NCBI GenBank assembly: GCA_012841425.1
Contig: DUUR01000277.1
Coordinates: forward strand, 1 to 12,495
Reading direction: 5' to 3'
Length of the DNA stretch: 12,495 bases
From: Bacteroidales bacterium
GTDB lineage: Bacteria > Bacteroidota > Bacteroidia > Bacteroidales > Dysgonomonadaceae
The translations under genes and the position numbers were made by a program. The first letter of the stretch is position 1. Each line of letters begins with the position of its first letter. Positions 7,680 through 12,495 of the stretch are shown here, one piece after another. The notes under the pieces were generated by a model, which did not search any database, was not told the origin of the DNA, and saw nothing but the letters and a program-made list of their open reading frames with translations.

Positions 7680-7711
7680 ACATTGTTTTACTTATAATAT
7701 CAAAACAATGT
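7680..7711. promoter_or_regulatory. 10-bp dyad at the lipoprotein promoter
   Basis: ACATTGTTTT (7680-7689) and AAAACAATGT (7702-7711) are a perfect inverted repeat with a 12-base spacer. The dyad runs from the -10 element across the predicted start of the lipoprotein transcript, the usual place for a repressor operator. It could also fold as a hairpin in the 5' leader. No matching second site was found in the window. Confidence 0.5.
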
Positions 7712-7736
7712 TATACCTTTGTCAGAAGAATGTCAA
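7708..7736 (-). promoter_or_regulatory. Sigma-A promoter of the lipoprotein operon
   Basis: On the minus strand a perfect TTGACA (7731-7736) is followed after 17 bases by TAACAT (7708-7713); TATAAC at 15 bases is an alternative -10. Transcription would start near 7701, about 50 bases before the ATG. Confidence 0.6.
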
Positions 7737-7765
7737 CAATTTATCATATTTATGGATTTTTTATG

Positions 7766-7774
7766 TGATATTAT
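7766..7774 (+). promoter_or_regulatory. Possible extended -10 promoter of the sigma-like gene
   Basis: TGATATTAT on the plus strand is an extended -10 without a clear -35, about 74 bases before the start of the sigma-like gene. A second candidate is TTTACA at 7794-7799 with CTACTT 16 bases on (7816-7821). TTTACA is the -35 known for TcdR/BotR/UviA-class sigma factors, but CTACTT fits the TcdR -10 (CTCTTT) at only four of six bases. Confidence 0.3.
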
Positions 7775-7847
7775 GAATTTTAAATGTTTTTTGTTTACAT
7801 TTTTAGAAGTTTTTACTACTTGTCTTTCTGAAGGGAGAGATAAGTAT

Positions 7848-8381
7848 ATGGATAAATTGATGAATTTACTTAAAAATTATAAAGATAATAAAAGCGAAGA
7901 ATCATTAAGTGCAATTATTGAGCAAATGAGTCCTCTAGTAAAGAAATATGCCCGCTTGACTCACTGTATGGAATATGACGATGCAATACAAGAATTATAT
8001 GTTACCTTAATTGAAACACTAGAATACATTGACCCAGCACGTGGAAGGTACGAATGCCTGAGTTATATGAAATATGCCATTCAAAATAAGTATAGAAGAT
8101 TATGTAGTAAAAATATAGCTAAAAATAATACAATAGCCTTATCTGAAAATTTACATTTCAAAGAAGAATGCGTAAACAATTTGGAATTCTATCTTGACTT
8201 ACAAAAATATATTGATGATTTATATTTAACTAGTCCAAGGAAAAGTAATATACTTTACTTATCAGCAATTAAAAACATGTCTGACAAAGAAGTTGCTGCA
8301 AAATTAAAAATATCAAAACAATATGTTAATAGAATAAAAAAACAGTATATATCAGTTTTTCTACATAATTATAAAAGTTAA
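7848..8381 (+). CDS. Small sigma-70-like factor (TcdR/UviA/BotR-like)
   Basis: The 177-residue protein has the two-domain shape of small clostridial sigma factors. An N-terminal region-2-like part contains LVKKYARLTHCMEYDDAIQELYVTL (~29-53, given here in two readable pieces: LVKKYARLTHCMEYDD and AIQELYVTL). A C-terminal region-4-like helix-turn-helix carries MSDKEVAAKLKISKQYVNRI (~144-163). It would bind RNA polymerase core and direct it to specific promoters. Size and pattern fit group-5 sigma factors such as TcdR, UviA and BotR; the related regulators of conjugative transposons are an alternative. The ATG at 7848 is chosen because GAAGGGAGAG precedes it; a TTG 43 codons upstream would add a hydrophobic stretch alien to the family. 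It is divergent from the lipoprotein operon and in the same block as the lysis genes. Confidence 0.75.
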   Translation: MDKLMNLLKNYKDNKSEESLSAIIEQMSPLVKKYARLTHCMEYDDAIQELYVTLIETLEYIDPARGRYECLSYMKYAIQNKYRRLCSKNIAKNNTIALSENLHFKEECVNNLEFYLDLQKYIDDLYLTSPRKSNILYLSAIKNMSDKEVAAKLKISKQYVNRIKKQYISVFLHNYKS

Positions 8382-8425
8382 AGAAATCCATTCTTAATAT
8401 ACATACAATTTATGTGTTTAGTGTG

Positions 8426-8450
8426 ATATGCAATCATATTATTTGCATAT
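8426..8450. promoter_or_regulatory. 8-bp dyad upstream of the dehydrogenase fragment
   Basis: ATATGCAA (8426-8433) and TTGCATAT (8443-8450) are perfect inverted arms with a 9-base spacer. It lies 45 bases past the sigma-like gene and 37 bases before the dehydrogenase ATG. There is no T-run, so an operator is more likely than a terminator. Confidence 0.35.
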
Positions 8451-8486
8451 AATTAATAAATGAAGTCATTATGAAAAGGTATTAAT

Positions 8487-8783
8487 ATGAGAAACATTAG
8501 CGTTGACTTACACCCCTTAATAACTATTCTAAACCTTCCTACAGTTATTAAGACCGCCTATCTTCCTGGGGATACTGATGAGAGATTGTTTATTGCAACT
8601 CAAGTAGGTGAAATATATTATCTTGGAAATGGAACTGTTGAACCTTTTTTGAATATCACAGATCAAGTTATTGAACTAGGAAAAGAAAGTGGCGGTTATG
8701 ATGAGCGTGGACTTCTAGGCCTAGCCTTTCATCCAAACTTCCATAATAACGGACTATTTTACATACATTACTCACATAAATGA
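8487..8783 (+). pseudogene. PQQ-dependent sugar dehydrogenase-like protein, N-terminal fragment
   Basis: The 98-residue frame matches the start of the soluble glucose/sorbosone dehydrogenase (HHIP-like beta-propeller) family. The first blade reads LPGDTDERLFIATQVGEIYYL, shown here as LPGDTDERLFIATQ and VGEIYYL, and the hallmark GLLGLAFHPNFHNNGLFYIHYS (8723-8775 approximately) follows, shown as GLLGLAFHPNF and NGLFYIHYS. Full-length members exceed 300 residues, so about two thirds are missing. No signal peptide is seen, although many relatives are exported. AAAAGG lies seven bases before the ATG. The frame breaks at HYS, where the sequence changes into an IS30 transposase in a different reading frame. 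A TGA then ends it at once. No continuation was found on the far side of the element, so this is not a simple insertion. A relic of the same gene's start lies at 2185-2239. Confidence 0.75.
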
Positions 8784-9810
8784 AAGAAAAAACAAACATT
8801 TAAATGAGAAAGAAAGATATCAAATTGAAGGATATCTTAAAGACGAGAAAAAGGCCTGGCAAATAGCCGAACTACTTGGAAGAAGCGAGAGAACCATTCA
8901 GCGTGAAATAAAGAGAGGTACAGTAACACTGCTTGATTCACATTTGAGGGAATATGAGCTGTATTGTGCAGATACTGCACAGCGTAAATATTACGAAAAG
9001 GCTGCAAATAAAGGAAGAAATTACAAAATCGGAAATGATCATGAATTTGTTGAACATATTGAACGAATGATTATAGATGAAAAGTATTCACCAGATGCCG
9101 TTATTGGAAGATTAAAACTAGAAGGCAGTCCTTTTAAAACCTCTATCTGTACAAAAACATTATATAATTATATCGATGCAGGGCTGTTTTTGCGTTTATC
9201 CAATAAGGATCTTCCAGTGAAGAAAAAAGGGAAGAAACGTACTTATAGAAAGACAAGAGTAGCATTAAAGAATCTGAAAGGAACTAGCATAGAAGAACGT
9301 CCAAAAGAAATTGAAAGCAGGAGTGAATATGGTCACTGGGAAATGGATTGTGTGGTTGGAGGACAGAAAAAGGGCAAATCAGTATTACTTGTTCTGAGTG
9401 AGAGAAAAAGTCGTGAAGAGATTATATTTAAAATGACTGGAAAAACTCAGGAATGTGTTAAAAAGGCGATAGACAGCCTAGAAATGAAATTAGGCTATAT
9501 CAAGTTTACTGAAACATTTAAAACGATAACAGTGGATAATGGAAGTGAGTTTCTTGACTTTAAGGGAATTGAAACATCAATTAAGAGAAAAGTAAAAACA
9601 AGAACCAAAGTGTTCTATGCCCATCCATTCAGCTCTTGGGAACGTGGTACAAATGAGAATACGAACAAACTAATAAGACGCTTTATACCAAAGGGAAGTA
9701 GTATAGATGATATTTCCTTATCCATGATAAAATATATAGAAAATTGGATAAATAATTATCCTAGAAGAATATTTGGATACCGAACAGCAAATGAAGTAAA
9801 AGTAGCGTAA
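8767..9810 (+). CDS. IS30-family transposase, 5' end lost
   Basis: The product catalyses copy or cut-and-paste of an IS30 element. From about 8779 the frame reads NERKNKHLNEKERYQIEGYL, followed by a helix-turn-helix (AWQIAELLGRSERTIQREIKR) that would bind the element's ends, split here as AWQIAELLGRS and ERTIQREIKR. The DDE catalytic core is complete: Asp in GHWEMDCVVGG (codon at 9346), Asp in ITVDNGSEF (9535) and Glu in SSWERGTNENTN (9640), with 34 residues between the last two, as in IS30. The C-terminus WINNYPRRIFGYRTANEV is typical. The frame is open back to 8725 but has no ATG, GTG or TTG before a TTG at 8944, which lies after the helix-turn-helix. Homologs I recall start about where ATT stands at 8767. 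Expression is therefore doubtful. Confidence 0.85.
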   Translation: MTHINERKNKHLNEKERYQIEGYLKDEKKAWQIAELLGRSERTIQREIKRGTVTLLDSHLREYELYCADTAQRKYYEKAANKGRNYKIGNDHEFVEHIERMIIDEKYSPDAVIGRLKLEGSPFKTSICTKTLYNYIDAGLFLRLSNKDLPVKKKGKKRTYRKTRVALKNLKGTSIEERPKEIESRSEYGHWEMDCVVGGQKKGKSVLLVLSERKSREEIIFKMTGKTQECVKKAIDSLEMKLGYIKFTETFKTITVDNGSEFLDFKGIETSIKRKVKTRTKVFYAHPFSSWERGTNENTNKLIRRFIPKGSSIDDISLSMIKYIENWINNYPRRIFGYRTANEVKVA

Positions 9811-9870
9811 AAGATAATATTATACAATGAGAATTACCAAATGTTTACACGACACTTAAACTTGCAATCT
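8767..9870 (+). mobile_element. IS30-family element lacking its left end
   Basis: The element consists of the transposase frame and about 60 bases of right flank. TTTACACGACACTTAAACTT (9844-9863) has the look of an IS30-type terminal repeat; the exact right boundary is uncertain. No complementary copy (AAGTGTCGTGTAAA) exists left of the gene. The transposase begins directly against dehydrogenase sequence, so the left repeat, the promoter and the start codon are gone. It should not be able to move by itself. Confidence 0.75.
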
Positions 9871-10172
9871 TTAAAAAATATCTAAACATGATATTAATGT
9901 TGACATAAAAAAATTTCCTTTTTAGTTTAAATCATAGTAAGCGTATAACAATCTCACGGATTTAAAAGTATCAAAAATCATGGGATAATAACTCTAGAAA
10001 GTACTTTTAATGTTGGCAACACACTTTGTCAACATTAGAACAGTACCCTATAACTATACAATACATCTATTATTAGCCCCTTACAAATCTTATTTTTATT
10101 CTTGCCAGAAAAGAGAATTCTATTTCACAAAAGCACAGATTGTTTTACTCTACCCTTTTTTGTTCTATAACA
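9811..10172. other. Gene-free stretch right of the IS element
   Basis: After the IS right end at about 9870 there is AT-rich sequence with no credible reading frame on either strand. No continuation of the dehydrogenase could be recognised. A TTGACA at 9900-9905 has no good -10. A dyad is listed separately. No clear terminator was found after the permease gene. Confidence 0.6.
10008..10037. promoter_or_regulatory. 8-bp dyad of unknown role
   Basis: TAATGTTG (10008-10015) and CAACATTA (10030-10037) are perfect inverted arms with a 14-base spacer. A smaller palindrome, TGTTGGCAACA (10011-10021), overlaps the left arm. There is no T-run and no gene start nearby, so its role is open. Confidence 0.25.
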
Positions 10173-10901
10173 TCATACTTTCATCTTCTTGCGGAATACG
10201 TAAACTGCTCCAATACTAATAACAACGCCATAGCCAAGCACCCACCACGCATGTGGCAGCATATCTGCATATTGACCGTTCATCCCTGCTCTCCCCATTT
10301 CTACCGCATGGAAAAATGGAAGTGCATAAGCAATCTTTTCAAACATTCCGCCGACTAACTCCACGCTGAACCATGCTCCTGAAAACAACGCGGTCACATT
10401 CGTCAGTAAAGCACCACAAATACCGCCGACTGCCTTTTCACTAAAAAGGCTACCGAGTAAAAGTCCAGAACTAATAAAAACGAGTCCGATTGGCAAGATA
10501 AAAATAATTGTTAGAATGATAGAAAAACTGAATCTCATGCCTAAAAACATAGCTGAAACAAAACAAAGGATTGTTTGTAAGAGTGCCATTGGAACGAGCG
10601 GTAGTGTATATCCTAGTATGAAATCCTTTGCCTTCATTGGCGTTGTAAAGAGCCTCGTTAAAAATTCACTCGTCCGATCTTTGGCAACGATTTGCCCAGC
10701 GAATAAAGCCATGAAGGACAAGCCAAATACAGCAACTCCTGGTGTTAGCATGTCGATGTTAAAAATATCCACCGGTACATTTCTATTAATTAACGTTAAT
10801 AAAACAAGTAAGACAATCGGGAACACTAAACCGAAGAACAAAGAAATTGGATCTCGTATGATTTCTTTTAATGTACGATAACTAAACATCAATGTTTTCA
10901 T
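10173..10901 (-). CDS. ABC-2 type transporter permease
   Basis: The 242-residue integral membrane protein has six predicted hydrophobic helices, near residues 20-41, 52-73, 94-121, 127-150, 160-178 and 218-236. The cytoplasmic stretch AKDRTSEFLTRLFTTPMKAK between helices 2 and 3 is typical of the ABC-2 family, in which the ATPase contacts the permease. The family exports drugs, lipids or polysaccharides; the substrate here cannot be told. It would work as a dimer with the ATPase encoded just upstream. GGAGG lies nine bases before the ATG, and the start overlaps the end of the ATPase gene by 20 bases, a sign of coupled translation. Length is complete for the family. The base composition is visibly richer in G+C than the ptsI and lipoprotein genes. 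Confidence 0.88.
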   Translation of the reverse strand: MKTLMFSYRTLKEIIRDPISLFFGLVFPIVLLVLLTLINRNVPVDIFNIDMLTPGVAVFGLSFMALFAGQIVAKDRTSEFLTRLFTTPMKAKDFILGYTLPLVPMALLQTILCFVSAMFLGMRFSFSIILTIIFILPIGLVFISSGLLLGSLFSEKAVGGICGALLTNVTALFSGAWFSVELVGGMFEKIAYALPFFHAVEMGRAGMNGQYADMLPHAWWVLGYGVVISIGAVYVFRKKMKV

Positions 10902-11628
10902 CGTTTATTACCTCCTTAACCGAATTAATAAAGGCATCTTCAAGTGAAGAAGTCTGTGTTTGAGCCATTAATTCATCTACTGTTCCTAATGCACTTACCT
11001 TCCCTTTTTGCAAAATACATATTCGATCCGACAAGTTCTCAGCTTCTTCTAAATAATGTGTTGTTAATATGATAGTAACTTTATTTTTTAAGTCCTTTAT
11101 AACTTGCCAAAGTTCTCGTCTTGCAAGGACATCAAGACCTATAGTCGGTTCATCAAGAAATAATATATCTGGTTCACTGACTAAAGCCATGGCAATACTC
11201 AATCGACGCTGCCAACCACCTGATAATTCCTTACTTCTTTTTTTACTATAAGGTTCTAAGGAAAAGATATCCATCATTTCGTTCACTTTTCCCTTTCTTT
11301 CTTTTTTAGTAAAACCATTAAGACCTGCCAAAAGTTCTAGATTTTCGTAAACAGTTAAATTAAAAGCAATTGCTGTTTCTTGAGGAGATACGGCAATGAC
11401 TTTTTTTACCTTGCCAGTCTCTTTTATGAGATTATATCCTAAAATAAGCCCTTCACCACTCGTAGGCTTGACTAGACCGCAGAGCATTTTAATCAGCGTC
11501 GATTTTCCAGCACCATTCATACCTAGTACTGTATATACTTCTCCTTTATTTACTATAATGGAAACTTCATCAACGGCTTTTATTTCACCATATGCCTTTG
11601 TAATATTCCGCGTCTCTATCGCAATCAT
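10882..11628 (-). CDS. ABC transporter ATP-binding protein
   Basis: This 248-residue ATPase drives the adjacent ABC-2 permease. Walker A is GMNGAGKS (36-43), the Q-loop Gln is at 83 (SPQET), the signature is LSGGW (135-139), Walker B is ILFLDEP with catalytic Glu160, and the switch His is at 191 (TTHYLEEAE). All are intact; Trp instead of Gln in the signature is a common variant. The order and sequence resemble DrrA/CcmA-like exporters, but the short C-terminus lacks an extra regulatory domain. GGAGG lies seven bases upstream of the ATG, and that ribosome binding site is read as the Glu-rich tail of the preceding regulator. The start overlaps the regulator's stop by four bases (ATGA). The substrate is unknown. 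Confidence 0.92.
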   Translation of the reverse strand: MIAIETRNITKAYGEIKAVDEVSIIVNKGEVYTVLGMNGAGKSTLIKMLCGLVKPTSGEGLILGYNLIKETGKVKKVIAVSPQETAIAFNLTVYENLELLAGLNGFTKKERKGKVNEMMDIFSLEPYSKKRSKELSGGWQRRLSIAMALVSEPDILFLDEPTIGLDVLARRELWQVIKDLKNKVTIILTTHYLEEAENLSDRICILQKGKVSALGTVDELMAQTQTSSLEDAFINSVKEVINDENIDV

Positions 11629-12056
11629 TCCTCTTCCTCCTTATTCACAAGAACATTAGGAGGGAAAAATCCTTGCATATAGCTTTGAGGAATGATTGCC
11701 AATCCCCGCTCCTCATCACCAACAATAATTATAGTATCGCCCGCTTCAATATGAAAAAGTTCACGTGCTTTTTTTGGAATAACAATTTGTCCTCTTTCTC
11801 CCACTGTTGCAGCCCCAAATACGTGTTTACCTTTCGGAGGAACTCCCAGACCTGCTTCTTCTTCATTATAGTTCACCAAATCATCTAAGGTAACATCATA
11901 CAATTCCGCTAGCTTCACGCAGAGACTTATATCTGGCGTAGAATCTCCCCTCTCCCACTTTGCAATAACTTGGCGGGAAACATCCAATTTTTCCGCCAGC
12001 ATTTCTTGTGTATATTGATGTTGATTTCTAAGTCGTTTTAAATTCATATATATCAT
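11625..12056 (-). CDS. XRE helix-turn-helix / AbrB-fold fusion regulator
   Basis: The 143-residue protein has an XRE helix-turn-helix (~5-60: NLKRLRNQHQYTQEMLAEKL then DVSRQVIAKWERG). A SpoVT/AbrB swapped-hairpin domain follows (~84-122: VGERGQIVIPKKARELFHIE then AGDTIIIV). Two different DNA-binding folds in one chain suggest binding at the operon's own promoter, with the AbrB part also giving dimerisation. The ATG at 12056 is preferred, since AGGAGG stands ten bases upstream; a GTG at 12065 is only one base from that site. The C-terminal EEEE is encoded by the ribosome binding site of the ATPase gene. It is the first gene of the regulator-ATPase-permease operon, so autoregulation and control of export by a drug or stress signal are likely, though inferred. 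Confidence 0.88.
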   Translation of the reverse strand: MIYMNLKRLRNQHQYTQEMLAEKLDVSRQVIAKWERGDSTPDISLCVKLAELYDVTLDDLVNYNEEEAGLGVPPKGKHVFGAATVGERGQIVIPKKARELFHIEAGDTIIIVGDEERGLAIIPQSYMQGFFPPNVLVNKEEEE

Positions 12057-12371
12057 ATTTTTCACACCTCCTCTTCAAGGATAACAGATGAATCCATCTT
12101 ATTCTATATATAAAACATAACATCCATGTGATGATTTGTATAACCCAACATTTTCATATAATGAATAATTTAGCGAGATAAGGTAATGTTTTTACTTTTT
12201 AATTTCTTTCTTGATTGTGACCGATTAAAATTCGAACAACATTAAATTTAGGTCTTTGTGACCCGCTACTTCAAAACTTTAATATAAATGAGAAACTGAC
12301 TTTTTTCCCCTATATTTTGTTATTAAGATTAAAATGCAATATAAGGCACTCTGCTATTGAGCCCTTACTGA
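12057..12371. other. Upstream region of the regulator operon
   Basis: About 300 bases without a gene. On the minus strand AGGAGG stands before the regulator. An AT-rich stretch at about 12100-12122 (TATGTTTTATATATAG) could hold a -10, but no convincing -35 is seen. ACATCCATGT (12119-12128) is a near-palindrome and could be an operator. Nothing else was recognised. Confidence 0.45.
12342..12367 (-). terminator. Weak hairpin after the right-edge reading frame
   Basis: TAAGG (12342-12346) with CCTTA (12363-12367), and CTC (12349-12351) with GAG (12359-12361), form an imperfect stem around TGCTATT. It lies just past the stop of the right-edge frame and is followed on the minus strand by ATATTGCATTTT. 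It is a weak candidate terminator. Confidence 0.3.
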
Positions 12372-12494
12372 TCAGCTATCAAAATCTACATCAGCAGCCT
12401 TTCTGACTATCTTCTTTATTTTATTCATAGGAAAAGGAACATCCCCTTCCTTGAAATACTCTATCTTTACAACCTTTACCATAGCTAGATGATC
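12372..12494 (-). CDS. End of an unidentified reading frame cut by the window edge
   Basis: The frame enters at the right edge and ends with TGA at 12372-12374. Its last residues are MVKVVKIEYFKEGDVPFP followed by MNKIKKIVRKAADVDFDS. It is basic and likely soluble. The internal ATG at 12482 has no ribosome binding site, so this is more likely the C-terminus of a longer protein than a small gene. It runs on the same strand as the regulator operon and ends about 315 bases before it. No family was recognised. Confidence 0.4.
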   Translation of the reverse strand, partial: DHLAMVKVVKIEYFKEGDVPFPMNKIKKIVRKAADVDFDS

Positions 12495-12495
12495 A

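Noticed and set aside
7719..7847. An N-terminal extension of the sigma-like gene from a TTG start
   Set aside because: The added 43 residues are hydrophobic and unlike sigma factors, the TTG has no ribosome binding site, and it overlaps the divergent promoter. The ATG at 7848 has a good site.
8944..9810. Transposase gene starting at the TTG at 8944
   Set aside because: This start would remove the helix-turn-helix, and the reading frame and homology continue upstream to about 8767. It is better read as a gene that lost its start.
10010..10219. Plus-strand reading frame after the IS element
   Set aside because: Composition is irregular, there is no ribosome binding site or family resemblance, and its end overlaps the permease gene on the other strand.
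1..12495. tRNA or rRNA genes
   Set aside because: No cloverleaf-like segments with a T-loop consensus and no ribosomal RNA signatures were noticed by eye on either strand; a dedicated scan was not possible.

Overview
The window is AT-rich, with strong AGGAGG-type ribosome binding sites, and its proteins look clostridial: an Enzyme I, YARHG lipoproteins, a short TcdR/UviA-like sigma factor and an IS30 transposase. A low-GC anaerobic member of the Bacillota (class Clostridia, perhaps near Lachnospirales) is the best guess. The genus cannot be told from the sequence.

Layout. (1) 1-2084, minus strand: ptsI (Enzyme I of the sugar phosphotransferase system), followed by a HAD-family phosphatase gene that is broken after about 97 codons. 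(2) 2085-2360: an intergenic patch built of two gene relics, a piece of a YARHG lipoprotein gene and a piece of a sugar dehydrogenase gene. These match, in the same order and orientation, sequences found 3.3 and 6.3 kb to the right. The likely ptsI promoter lies inside the first relic. A long hairpin follows. (3) 2361-5140, minus strand: a phage-type lysis cassette, made of a small holin and an 808-residue endolysin with a lysozyme-like domain, a CHAP domain and a duplicated block of SH3b and peptidoglycan-binding modules. (4) 5212-7648, minus strand: a terminator and two tandem YARHG lipoprotein genes that together carry three copies of a ~205-residue unit. (5) 7848-8381, plus strand: a divergent small sigma-70-like gene. 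(6) 8487-9870, plus strand: the 5' third of a sugar dehydrogenase gene fused directly to an IS30 element that has lost its left end and its transposase start codon. (7) 10173-12056, minus strand: an operon of an XRE-AbrB fusion regulator, an ABC ATPase and an ABC-2 permease. It is visibly richer in G+C than its surroundings and probably has a separate origin. (8) The right edge holds the end of an unidentified minus-strand reading frame.

How the parts may work together. The central block (sigma-like factor, surface lipoproteins, holin, endolysin) resembles in gene content the clostridial loci where a group-5 sigma factor (TcdR, UviA) lies beside a holin-like gene (TcdE, UviB) and an exported protein. 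That functional link is inference. Both minus-strand units have their own sigma-A-like promoters and no target promoter of the sigma factor was proved. The region has been rearranged repeatedly: unit triplication, a 138-bp linker difference between short direct repeats, a collapsed duplicate locus, a truncated HAD gene and a dehydrogenase-IS fusion.
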